DNA of 64,000 nucleotides from an uncultured Eubacteriaceae bacterium (GTDB lineage: Bacteria; Bacillota; Clostridia; Eubacteriales; Eubacteriaceae), in contig CAMBHL010000001.1 of NCBI GenBank assembly GCA_945867155.1, positions 248,001-312,000 of the forward strand. Direction: 5' to 3'. Of this stretch, positions 53,717-63,568 are shown piece after piece. The notes beneath the pieces were generated by a model. It did not search any database. It was not told where the DNA came from and saw only the letters and a list, made by a program, of their open reading frames with translations. The first letter of the stretch is position 1. Each line of letters begins with the position of its first letter. Made by a program: the position numbers and the translations under genes.

Positions 53717-54115
53717 TTATTTTTTGACTTTCAGCCGGGCCATGGCACGGGAAAGCGCCGCCTGGCCTTTGTAATATTCCTGCAGGCTCTTTTTCTGGCG
53801 CAGTCTTTCTTCGGCGCGTTCGGCCGCCGCCTGGGCGCGGTTGGCGTCGATTTCGTCCGGCCGTTCCACCGTGTCAACTACAACGGTCACCTGATTGTCG
53901 ACCACTTCAGCGAATCCCGTTCCGGAAGCCGCAATGGTTTCTTTGCCGGATTCATCGGTAAACCGAAGGGTGCCGTTGGTCATGGCGATGAGCATGGCGG
54001 AATGATGGGCTAGGACCTGCTTGTCGCCGTCTGTACACGGCAGCGTAATTGACTGGCACTTGCCCTGATAAAACAAACGGTTGCTCGCCACAATTTTTAA
54101 ATCAAACAGTGTCAT
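53717..54115 (-). CDS. atpC: ATP synthase epsilon subunit
   Basis: A 132-residue F1 epsilon chain. The N-terminal beta sandwich has TLPCTDGDKQVLAHHSAML, and the C-terminal helical hairpin is rich in Ala, Arg and Glu (AQAAAERAEERLRQ). It couples gamma rotation and inhibits ATP hydrolysis. It is the last gene of the atp operon. Confidence 0.94.
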   Translation of the reverse strand: MTLFDLKIVASNRLFYQGKCQSITLPCTDGDKQVLAHHSAMLIAMTNGTLRFTDESGKETIAASGTGFAEVVDNQVTVVVDTVERPDEIDANRAQAAAERAEERLRQKKSLQEYYKGQAALSRAMARLKVKK

Positions 54116-54127
54116 GGAACCACCTGC

Positions 54128-55528
<1,401 letters not shown>

Positions 55529-56413
55529 CTAGTTTCCTTTCTGTGCTCTTGCGCCTGCAGCGATTTCTGTGATTTCCTGGGTGATGCTGGCCTGTCTGGC
55601 GCGATTGTACTCCAGTTTCAAATCCGACAGGATATCTTTGGCAGAATCTGTCGCATTTTCCATGGCCATGACCCTTGAATTCTGTTCAGAGCAATAGGCT
55701 TCGACCAGCGCACTGTAGATTTCGCCGACGGTATAATCCGGAACGACCGTATCAACAACGGATTTTGGATCCGGATACAGTTCAAATTCCGAATGCATCG
55801 GATCTTCTATGCCCTTGACGCTTTCTGGCTGCAGGGGCAGAAGATGGGTCTTGGTCGTCTGCATTGTCACAGAGTTGATCATTTTCGTATAAATGACGTA
55901 GACATCGTCGATCATATGATGATGAAAGGCCTGAAAGACCTGATACGCCATATCTCTAGCTCTGCCTAACGTCGGGTTCTGAGCGGTGTACATAAAGTTC
56001 ACATCAAAGGGAATCTTTTTCTGGCGCAGGAAATGCACACCGACCTGCCCAACAACAAAAATCTGATTGTTTGGGGTTTCCTTGAGAGAGGCTTCCAGCA
56101 TTTTAAAGATATTCTGATGGTAAGCGCCGGCTAAGCCTTTATCCCCGGTAATCACGATATATCCGGTTTTGCGTTCCGATTCCGGAATGTCTGACCGCTG
56201 ATCAAACAGAGAATGTTCAGCATCGTCATCCGGCATATGGCGCAGCGCGAGGGCCAGAACCGATTCCAGGGTACTGAAGTACGGCTGGGTGTCCTGCCAC
56301 GTTTTTCTCGCCTTGCGCATCTTGTTGTTGGAAATCATGTACATCGCATTGGTGATCTTCATCGTATCCTGGACCGAAGCGATCCGGGTTTTAAGTTCGT
56401 TCAATGAAGCCAT
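55529..56413 (-). CDS. atpG: ATP synthase gamma subunit
   Basis: A 294-residue rotor shaft. The N-terminal helix LKTRIASVQDTMKITNAMYM and the C-terminal helix with ATDSAKDILSDLKLEYNRARQASITQEI (ends only: ATDSAKDILSDL) are typical; GDKGLAGAYHQNIFK is the conserved middle block. It sits between atpA and atpD. Confidence 0.97.
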   Translation of the reverse strand: MASLNELKTRIASVQDTMKITNAMYMISNNKMRKARKTWQDTQPYFSTLESVLALALRHMPDDDAEHSLFDQRSDIPESERKTGYIVITGDKGLAGAYHQNIFKMLEASLKETPNNQIFVVGQVGVHFLRQKKIPFDVNFMYTAQNPTLGRARDMAYQVFQAFHHHMIDDVYVIYTKMINSVTMQTTKTHLLPLQPESVKGIEDPMHSEFELYPDPKSVVDTVVPDYTVGEIYSALVEAYCSEQNSRVMAMENATDSAKDILSDLKLEYNRARQASITQEITEIAAGARAQKGN

Positions 56414-56418
56414 TGTGT

Positions 56419-57933
56419 TTACCTCGCTTCGTCAAGATTCATCCCTGCAACGATTTCCTTTGAGGCTTCTGCGATCTGCTGTTTCAGGCTGTCATCCAAA
56501 TCCTTGGTCTGATTGAGCTGACTGACAATGTCAGGATGCTTCGTCTTAAATGCGTCGAGCATCGCTTTCTGAACGGCTTTGACGCGGTCAACCGGCACCT
56601 TGTTGAAGGCCCCATTTTCAGCGCCGATCAGGGAAATGACCTGTTCATCCATGGACATCGGCTGATGCACCGGCTGTTTTAACATTTCCATCAGGCGCTG
56701 CCCGTAAGCCAGCTGAGCCTGGGTTTCTTCATCCAGATCAGAGGAGAACTGGGTAAAGGTTTCGAGTTCCCGGTACTGGGACAAATCGATACGAATGGTC
56801 CCGGTGGCTTTCTTCATTGCCTTGGTCTGGGCGTCGCCACCGACACGGGAGACGGACAAGCCGACGTTGACAGCCGGACGCTGGCCGGAATGGAACAGCG
56901 AAGATTCCAGGAAGATCTGCCCGTCGGTAATGGAAATGATGTTGGTCGGAATGTAAGCCGAAACGTCTCCGGCCTGGGTTTCAACGATTGGCAGGGCCGT
57001 AATGGAACCGCCGCCAAGGGCGTCGCTCAAGTGACTCGATCTTTCGAGCAGACGGGAATGCAGATAAAAAACATCCCCCGGATACGCTTCACGTCCCGGT
57101 GAACGGCCAAGGAGCAGCGACAGGGCGCGGTAGGCCACCGCGTGTTTAGACAAATCGTCGTAGATAATCAGGACGTCTTTGCCTTTATGCATGAAGTATT
57201 CGGCAATCGCCGTCCCGGAATAAGGCGCTACATATTGTTCTGAAGCGGTGTCCGCCGCCGAAGCGTTGACGATCACCGAATATTCCAGCGCACCGTAATC
57301 TTCAAGGGTTCTCGCGAGCTGGGCAACCGATGACGCCTTCTGACCAATGGCCACGTAAATGCAAATGGTGTCCTTGCCTTTCTGGTTAATCATCGTGTCT
57401 ACGGCGATAGACGTTTTCCCGGTCTGGCGGTCGCCGATAATCAGTTCACGCTGACCGCGGCCGATAGGGAACATCGTATCGATTGAAAGAATCCCGGTTT
57501 CCATCGGGGTGTCGACGGCTTGACGGTCGAGAATGCCCGGCGCCGGCGATTCAATCGGCCGGCGTCCGTCGGATTCAATGGCGCCTTTGCCGTCGATGGG
57601 ATCGCCTAAAGCGTTGACCACGCGGCCTAAAAACTGGTCGCCCACCGGCACACTCATTTCCTGGCCGGTGCGGTGCACTTCCATACCTTCTGAAATATTG
57701 GTGTCCCGACCGAACAGGATGCAGCGGGTCAGGTCTTCACCGATATCCTGGACCATGCCCCGTTCGCCGGATTCGAAAGTGACAATTTCGCCGTAAAAGG
57801 CGCGGCGCATTCCATAAACGGATACAATGCCATCGCCAACGGTGAGAACTGTCCCGACTTCCTGAACGTTGTCGTCTTTCTTATAATTATTGATTTCGTC
57901 CTCTAAAACGCGGACAATATGTTCTGAGTTCAC
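56419..57933 (-). CDS. atpA: ATP synthase alpha subunit
   Basis: A 504-residue non-catalytic nucleotide-binding subunit with GDRQTGKTSIAVDTM, VYVAIGQKASSVA-type sequence (IYVAIGQKASSV), and PGREAYPGDVFYLHSRLLERS (ends only: PGREAYPGDVF). Length and motifs are normal. Confidence 0.98.
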   Translation of the reverse strand: MNSEHIVRVLEDEINNYKKDDNVQEVGTVLTVGDGIVSVYGMRRAFYGEIVTFESGERGMVQDIGEDLTRCILFGRDTNISEGMEVHRTGQEMSVPVGDQFLGRVVNALGDPIDGKGAIESDGRRPIESPAPGILDRQAVDTPMETGILSIDTMFPIGRGQRELIIGDRQTGKTSIAVDTMINQKGKDTICIYVAIGQKASSVAQLARTLEDYGALEYSVIVNASAADTASEQYVAPYSGTAIAEYFMHKGKDVLIIYDDLSKHAVAYRALSLLLGRSPGREAYPGDVFYLHSRLLERSSHLSDALGGGSITALPIVETQAGDVSAYIPTNIISITDGQIFLESSLFHSGQRPAVNVGLSVSRVGGDAQTKAMKKATGTIRIDLSQYRELETFTQFSSDLDEETQAQLAYGQRLMEMLKQPVHQPMSMDEQVISLIGAENGAFNKVPVDRVKAVQKAMLDAFKTKHPDIVSQLNQTKDLDDSLKQQIAEASKEIVAGMNLDEAR

Positions 57934-57937
57934 GTTC

Positions 57938-58456
57938 TCACCTCCGTTTATGTGTTCTCACAATTGCATTAATTTCTTTAAAGCTTCCGGCCACAGAATG
58001 GTCGTAGATAAAATCGCGGATGCGGATGCGGAAGCCGCCGATAAGCGACGAGTCGTAAACTTCCTTCCACTTGATATCCCGAACCCCGAATTTGTCCAGA
58101 ACCAACTGTTCTAAAAGGGTTTGATCCGGCTTTTCTCCGGCATACCACAAAGTCCCGTGTCCGGTTCCCGTTTCAATTTCCGATAAGTTCTCGCAGGTGC
58201 CAAGGATTTTCTGAATGTCTTTGAACTGCCCGTGCCGGCACAAAATCACAAAGGTCGGCACCACTTCTTTCGGAAAGATCTGTTCAATGATGTTGGCCTT
58301 CGCTTTGGTGTTGATGGTCGGATTGGACAAAACCTGGATAAGTTTGGGATTCTGATTGAGAATCGCCTGACATTCTTTCAGCGTTTCCAGCTGAATCTGC
58401 TGTCCGCGGATGACTTTCGCGTCATCAATGACCTGCTGACTAACGAAGCGTTCCAT
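57938..58456 (-). CDS. atpH: ATP synthase delta subunit
   Basis: A 172-residue stator protein linking F1 to subunit b. The C-terminal block SLIGGFRIRIRDFIYDHS is the family signature. It starts inside the end of atpF (17-base overlap) and lies 4 bases before atpA. Confidence 0.93.
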   Translation of the reverse strand: MERFVSQQVIDDAKVIRGQQIQLETLKECQAILNQNPKLIQVLSNPTINTKAKANIIEQIFPKEVVPTFVILCRHGQFKDIQKILGTCENLSEIETGTGHGTLWYAGEKPDQTLLEQLVLDKFGVRDIKWKEVYDSSLIGGFRIRIRDFIYDHSVAGSFKEINAIVRTHKRR

Positions 58457-58898
58457 AACGACCCTCCGATAACGGTTTGCCGCTTTCCAAAGCTTTCTTT
58501 GCCGCCTTCATCGCCAGATCGGCCACTGCATCCTGCAGTTCTCTTTCGGTCTGTCTGCGTTCTTCTTCAAGCTGATGACGAGTTTTTTCAGCCAGCTCTT
58601 TAGCGTCTTTTTCCGCCTGAGCCAGTCTTTCCTGGTAAACCTGATCCGCTTGTTTTTTCGCTTCTGATAAAATCTTTTCCCGCTCAATTTGAACGTTCTT
58701 CAGTTCTGTTTCGTATTGGGCCTTTAATGCTTTGGCAGAGGTTTTGTCCGCCGCTGCCGCATCGAAATCGTCCTGTATCATTTTTTTTCGATTCGCCAGC
58801 ATATTGCTGAACGGCTTGAATAAAAACTTCTTTAATAATAAATACAGAACAATGACATTAATAACGGTCCAAACGAGATTAATGTCTATTTTCAGCAC
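58440..58898 (-). CDS. atpF: ATP synthase b subunit
   Basis: A 152-residue peripheral stalk protein. One N-terminal membrane segment (LVWTVINVIVLYLLLKKFLFKP) is followed by a long charged coiled coil rich in Ala, Glu, Lys and Gln. Only one b gene is present, so the stalk is a homodimer. Confidence 0.95.
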   Translation of the reverse strand: MLKIDINLVWTVINVIVLYLLLKKFLFKPFSNMLANRKKMIQDDFDAAAADKTSAKALKAQYETELKNVQIEREKILSEAKKQADQVYQERLAQAEKDAKELAEKTRHQLEEERRQTERELQDAVADLAMKAAKKALESGKPLSEGRYGTLR

Positions 58899-58918
58899 AG
58901 TTTGTCACCGCACTTTCA

Positions 58919-59143
58919 TTATTTTAACATGATGATAATTAAGAGCCCGATAACGAAACCATAAATAGCGGTTGCTTCGGCCAGTGCGCAGCCTAAAAGC
59001 AGGTTTCTCATGATTTTGCCTTCAGCTTCCGGCTGACGAGAAATGGCTTCCGTCGCCTTTCCTGTCGCAATACCAATCCCGATGCCAGCGCCAATCCCTG
59101 TTAAAACCGCAATACCTGCGCCAATTGCAATAAGTGTAGCCAT
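58919..59143 (-). CDS. atpE: ATP synthase c subunit (predicted proton type)
   Basis: A 74-residue double-helix hairpin forming the rotor ring. The loop is SRQPEAEGK and the ion-carrying carboxylate is E56 in [10 protein letters not shown]. Sodium-type rings, as in Acetobacterium and Ilyobacter, carry Gln in the first helix and Ser/Thr after the Glu. Here those positions are I23 and A57, so two Na+ ligands are absent and proton coupling is predicted. Confidence 0.95.
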   Translation of the reverse strand: MATLIAIGAGIAVLTGIGAGIGIGIATGKATEAISRQPEAEGKIMRNLLLGCALAEATAIYGFVIGLLIIIMLK

Positions 59144-59202
59144 AATTTTTTTCTCCTTTAATTAATAATAAATTCTATTTTTTAGATAACTACTAAATTC
59201 AA

Positions 59203-59898
59203 TTAATCATCTACCAATCCTTCCTGCATAAACAATGCAGTCAAGAAAACAAAAACGATCATCTGAATCAATCCGTCGAAAATGTCAAAATACATACTGA
59301 ACGGAATAGGTAACAGCAGCGGACAAACCGCCTTGAGCAATTCCATGACAACAAAGGAACCGAGCACGTTTCCGAAAAGCCGCATACACAGCGACAGCGG
59401 ACGGATTCCCAATTCCATAATATTAAACGGCGTCATAAGCGGAAGTGGTTCTGCAAAGCTTTTGAAGAATTTCTTTCCGCCGTTGTGATGGGCATTGGAA
59501 TATTCAATGAGCACAATGGACATCAGCGCCAAAGCGACTGTGACGTTCAAATCTTTTGTCGGCGGCGTGAAGCCGATAATTCCGATCAGATTTGCGAAGC
59601 CAAGATAGAACATGACGGTCAGCAAGTATGGAATATACATGGCGCCATTGTCTCCCAAAATGCCGTAAAACAAATTGTATCCTGCTGTCATAACTGATTC
59701 CAGAAAGATTTGTTTCTTGCCGGGATTTTTCACCTTGAGATCATGGGTCAGAAAAATCGCCAGAAAAACGAGAATCGCCATAATGATCCAGGTGACCACA
59801 ACCGATTCCGAAACATTCACAGTAAAACTGCCGATTCGGAAGCTGAACGCGGTCTTGATCTTCAGCGCTTCGCTCAAATCTTTCGCAAGATTTGCCAA
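59203..59898 (-). CDS. atpB: ATP synthase a subunit
   Basis: The membrane stator of Fo, 231 residues from a TTG start. I favour TTG 59898 because AAAGGAAG lies 7 bases before it; the upstream ATG 59916 has that ribosome site inside its own codons and only T-rich sequence before it. The essential arginine helix is MELGIRPLSLCMRLFGNVLG. ALALMSIVLIEY and the C-terminal QMIVFVFLTALFM segment are typical. No atpI gene precedes it. Confidence 0.93.
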   Translation of the reverse strand: MANLAKDLSEALKIKTAFSFRIGSFTVNVSESVVVTWIIMAILVFLAIFLTHDLKVKNPGKKQIFLESVMTAGYNLFYGILGDNGAMYIPYLLTVMFYLGFANLIGIIGFTPPTKDLNVTVALALMSIVLIEYSNAHHNGGKKFFKSFAEPLPLMTPFNIMELGIRPLSLCMRLFGNVLGSFVVMELLKAVCPLLLPIPFSMYFDIFDGLIQMIVFVFLTALFMQEGLVDD

Positions 59899-59937
59899 AT
59901 GACCACTTCCTTTCATTAAGAAAAACTAAAAAGCTTT

Positions 59938-59976
59938 AAAAAAGAGGGCACACCGACATCATGCCTGCGTGCCCTC
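59938..59976 (-). terminator. Terminator hairpin inside the atp operon leader
   Basis: GAGGGCAC pairs with GTGCCCTC around a 17-base loop and is followed on the minus strand by TTTTTT. It lies downstream of the best atp promoter and upstream of atpB, so it could be an attenuator. The alternative is that it simply ends the acyltransferase transcript. Confidence 0.7.
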
Positions 59977-60038
59977 GTTGGCCTTCGGTCGAAGATATAA
60001 ATTATTCTTCTGTATCCCCTTTTTTTAAAACTGTGACT

Positions 60039-60066
60039 ATTATAAGCCTTTATAAAATTATTTCAA
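60039..60066 (-). promoter_or_regulatory. atpB: Promoter of the atp operon
   Basis: On the minus strand TTGAAA (60066-60061) and TATAAT (60044-60039) are spaced by 16 bases. The predicted leader to atpB is about 135 bases and contains a small hairpin CTTCG-ACC-GAAG and the terminator at 59938-59976. I see no other promoter between that terminator and atpB. Confidence 0.65.
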
Positions 60067-60132
60067 GCTTTTTTTGTAAATTTACTGAAAAGAGTCTACA
60101 AAAATCCATTTTTCGAATTTTTATTTTCATAG

Positions 60133-62019
60133 TTATTTCATTTTTGTGTAATTATTTTCAATCTTTTCCTGCTTTTTTTGCACGTCCTGAACTTTTTTGT
60201 AAATCAGCGCGGCATACGCCTTCGACCCTTCGGGATTGGGATGAATGCCGTCTTCCCAGAGCCATTCCGGATGTGCAGACAACTGGCTGTTCCAATCGAT
60301 CACCGTCACATTGCGATGCTTTTGGGAAAGCTGTATTAAATACTGATTGTTCGCGTCTGTCCAGTCCAGACTCGGCCCGTAGACGTTGACCCAGAACACC
60401 GAGCGGTTTTTCCCCAGCACTTTAAGCAGGGCTTCCACTTTCTGGGAATAGAGCTCGCCGTTAGTGCCCAGAGAAATCACCACGGTCTGACCGAGACGGT
60501 GTTTCTTCCGCTGAGCTTTCACCCAGTCCAGCTCGTCGCCGATATGACGGGACTGTTCAGCGTTGATCACCGCGTCTGGAAATTTTTTCTTAAGTTCCGG
60601 AGAGGCGTCCAAAGTCACTGAATCCCCGATGATGGTAACACCCTTTGTCGAAACTTTTGCAGTGTTGCCGCTTTTAGCATAATGCCATTTTGGAGCTGGC
60701 GGGTCCAGCGCCCGATAAGCGGTTTTCTGGCCTTTCTGGTGACTGAGGGCTTCTTGATTATGAACCAAGCGGTTTTTAAGTTTTCCCTGGGCAGCCGTTT
60801 TGCTCGAATGATCGGTCACCGTGAAAAAGAGACCGGAACACATGAGAACCAGCGACAGCCCTGCCGCGACTCCTGACAAAATCCTGCGCTTTCTCTTCAG
60901 GTGTGCGAAATGTCTGCGGCCATTTTCAGAGACACACACATCCGTCAAATATTTGGACAGCGCCGACAGCAGGAGTACCATCGCCAGGGCTGCTGCCCTG
61001 CCGGTCCATCCCTTAAACCATCCTTTATTTTCAAACACAAAGATCACCGGATACTGCCAGAGAAACAAACCGTAGCTGTGATCCCCGATCCAGTTTAAGA
61101 TTTTAACCCGATCCAGGATTCTGCCATAGGGCAGGCTGATGTGCCACATCAGCAGCATGCCGAACAGCACCGTATAGGCGGCCATGCCGCCGTTGTAGAC
61201 AAATGGCAGGCTGCCGGCGGCCATGCCGTAACTGACGGCCACGGCGGCCAGCATGATCCCGTACAAGAGATGCTTTTTCAAACCCAGTGCCTGTGCCTTT
61301 TTCTGGTGCCGTTTTTTTGCGCTGCGCTCCGTCTGCCACTGATACACCCCCAATGCGGCGCCAAACAGCAGCGAAAACACACGGGTGTCCGTGCCGTAAT
61401 AGACCCGGGTGACCTGATGGGTGACATCATAAATCACAGCCATCATTACCGCGCTGAGGACCGCCAGACCCAGCAGAAAGTGCCGGGCTTTTTTAAAGCC
61501 GCCGCGTTTTTGCAGGGCCTTAACCATAAGAAAGATGAGCGGCCAGACGAGGATGTACTGCACTTCGATGCTCAAAAACCAAAGGTGGGTAAAAGGCGAC
61601 GCGTTGGCAATTCTCGTAAAATAGTCGGCATTTTGCGCAATCTGCCACCAGTTGTTGTAGCCGAATAATATGCTCACAATTTCAGGACGGATGCCTTTAA
61701 CCGCCCACGGCACCAAAAACCGAACGGCGCCCACGGAAAAAAACATAACAAAAAGCAGCTCGGGGTAAAGACGCCTGATGCGCTTTTTGTAAAACCCGGC
61801 AGCGGAAAACTGACCGGCATCGTTCTGGGCCAGCGAGGTATAGGCCAAAAGAAAACCGGTCAGCACAAAAAACAGAATCACCCCAAGATAGCCCCCTTTA
61901 AACGTCTTCGGACTTAAATGAAAAAAGGTGACCCCAAAAATGGCCAGTGCCCGCAGGGCATTCAGTCCCTGAAAATAGCGGTGCCTGCCTGTGCTGTCCT
62001 GTCTTTTCCGCTTTTGCAT
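60133..62019 (-). CDS. OatA-like membrane acyltransferase with SGNH domain
   Basis: The 628 residues comprise two parts. Residues 1 to about 400 are an acyltransferase-3 membrane domain with about ten segments (GLNALRALAIFGVTFFHLSP at the start, with the conserved His). The C-terminal part is an extracytoplasmic SGNH esterase-like domain with VTIIGDSVTLDAS and EDGIHPN. This architecture is that of OatA, which O-acetylates peptidoglycan and gives lysozyme resistance; other cell-surface polymers are possible. ATG 62019 is chosen because AAGAGGC precedes it. Confidence 0.9.
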   Translation of the reverse strand: MQKRKRQDSTGRHRYFQGLNALRALAIFGVTFFHLSPKTFKGGYLGVILFFVLTGFLLAYTSLAQNDAGQFSAAGFYKKRIRRLYPELLFVMFFSVGAVRFLVPWAVKGIRPEIVSILFGYNNWWQIAQNADYFTRIANASPFTHLWFLSIEVQYILVWPLIFLMVKALQKRGGFKKARHFLLGLAVLSAVMMAVIYDVTHQVTRVYYGTDTRVFSLLFGAALGVYQWQTERSAKKRHQKKAQALGLKKHLLYGIMLAAVAVSYGMAAGSLPFVYNGGMAAYTVLFGMLLMWHISLPYGRILDRVKILNWIGDHSYGLFLWQYPVIFVFENKGWFKGWTGRAAALAMVLLLSALSKYLTDVCVSENGRRHFAHLKRKRRILSGVAAGLSLVLMCSGLFFTVTDHSSKTAAQGKLKNRLVHNQEALSHQKGQKTAYRALDPPAPKWHYAKSGNTAKVSTKGVTIIGDSVTLDASPELKKKFPDAVINAEQSRHIGDELDWVKAQRKKHRLGQTVVISLGTNGELYSQKVEALLKVLGKNRSVFWVNVYGPSLDWTDANNQYLIQLSQKHRNVTVIDWNSQLSAHPEWLWEDGIHPNPEGSKAYAALIYKKVQDVQKKQEKIENNYTKMK

Positions 62020-62194
62020 TTTTTCTGCCTCTTTTCCCAATTGATACTTAAACTAAAAACATTATACGAGTTCCGACGGGCAAAATAAAGCGCCAATCTA
62101 AAAGATGATTTTGTGAATGGGCTTTTCCTGTTTTGTTTTTATGATATGATAAGGGGCGTTCAAAATATAAAAACATTAAACAAGGAGGAATTTC

Positions 62195-63568
62195 ATGGAA
62201 CAGGATATGACCCGGGGCCGCATTCTGCCGCTGATTGTCAAATTCACGATTCCTCTGCTCATCGGTGACGTCTTTCAAATGCTCTACAACATGGTCGACA
62301 CCATCATCGTCGGCCGTTACGTTGGAGCCGACGCCCTCGCCGCGGTCGGCGCCACCGGCGGGCTCATGTACTTAATCAACGGTTTCGCCATCGGCATCAC
62401 CGCCGGTTTTACGGTGTTGACTGCCCAGCGCTACGGTGCGAATGATCCGGACGGGGTGAAAAATTCTTTTGCCAGCGGCATCGAACTCGGCTTTGTGCTG
62501 TCGCTGATGCTTACCTTTGTGTTCTACGGCTTCGCGCCCCAGATTCTGAGACTGATGAACACGCCGGCTGCCGTCTTTTCGATGTCCCTTTCCTACATCC
62601 GGATCATCTGCCTCGGCACCATCTGCACGATCTTCTACAATCTGCTGTCAGCTTTTTTGAGGGCTCTCGGCAACAGCCGCGTGCCCCTCTATTTTTTGAT
62701 CTTCTCAGCCTGTTTAAACGTCGTCCTCGATTTGCTCTTTATTCTCAAATTCCATGCAGAGGTAAGAGGTGCGGCTGAAGCTACGGTGCTCTCCCAGGGC
62801 ATTTCGGCCGCGCTGTGCGCGCTCTACACAGTCCGCCGCGTGCCGCTGCTCATTCCCCAAAAAGAACACTGGCTGCCCAAGCGCCAGGTGATTCTGTTTC
62901 AGATTAAAATGGGTCTGCCCATGGCTCTCCAATACGCGATCACCGACTCGGGGATCATGATCATGCAGGCGGCCATCAATTTGTTCGGCGCCAACGCCGT
63001 CGCTGCCTTCACTGCTGCGTCAAAAATTCAAAACATCCTGATGCAGGGCATGATCGCCATGGGGCAGACCATGGCCACTTTCTGCGGACAGAACGCCGGC
63101 GCCCGCAAACTCGACCGCATTCTTAAGGGTGTCAAATGCTCGGTTATCATCGAAATCCTCTATTCCCTCGCCGCGATGGCTCTGATGCTTCTGCCCCTGC
63201 GCACTTTTTTGAGCCTGTTCTTCCCGAGTGCGAAGGACTTGAGCGCCATGATGCCCTGGGCGCTGACCTACGCAAAGATTTCTATTCCTTGCTACATTTT
63301 CCTGGCCATGATCTTCATCTTCAGAAGCAGCATGGAAGGCTGCGGCTACGCCATGCTGCCCCTGATCTGCGGGCTGACTGAACTCGCGGCCCGGTCCTCA
63401 ATGGCTTTTCTCGGCATGCATCTGCATTCCTACGCCGTTTCCTGCGCCTGCGACCCAGCAGCGTGGCTCCTCGCCGGGATCATGTCCATTTTGATCTTTG
63501 TCTGGATGTACCGCGACATCAAGAAAAAATCTGAATTTTCAACAAAGGAGCATCAATCCTATGTCTAA
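62195..63568 (+). CDS. MATE-family efflux transporter
   Basis: A 457-residue transporter with about twelve membrane segments in two repeats. MTRGRILPLIVKFTIPLLIG and MLYNMVDTIIVGRYVGADALAAVGATG (ends only: MLYNMVDTIIVGRYVG) are typical of the DinF/NorM-like group, and GQNAGARKLDRI is conserved. It exports drugs or metabolites using Na+ or H+. An AAGGAGG site precedes the ATG. Confidence 0.93.
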   Translation: MEQDMTRGRILPLIVKFTIPLLIGDVFQMLYNMVDTIIVGRYVGADALAAVGATGGLMYLINGFAIGITAGFTVLTAQRYGANDPDGVKNSFASGIELGFVLSLMLTFVFYGFAPQILRLMNTPAAVFSMSLSYIRIICLGTICTIFYNLLSAFLRALGNSRVPLYFLIFSACLNVVLDLLFILKFHAEVRGAAEATVLSQGISAALCALYTVRRVPLLIPQKEHWLPKRQVILFQIKMGLPMALQYAITDSGIMIMQAAINLFGANAVAAFTAASKIQNILMQGMIAMGQTMATFCGQNAGARKLDRILKGVKCSVIIEILYSLAAMALMLLPLRTFLSLFFPSAKDLSAMMPWALTYAKISIPCYIFLAMIFIFRSSMEGCGYAMLPLICGLTELAARSSMAFLGMHLHSYAVSCACDPAAWLLAGIMSILIFVWMYRDIKKKSEFSTKEHQSYV

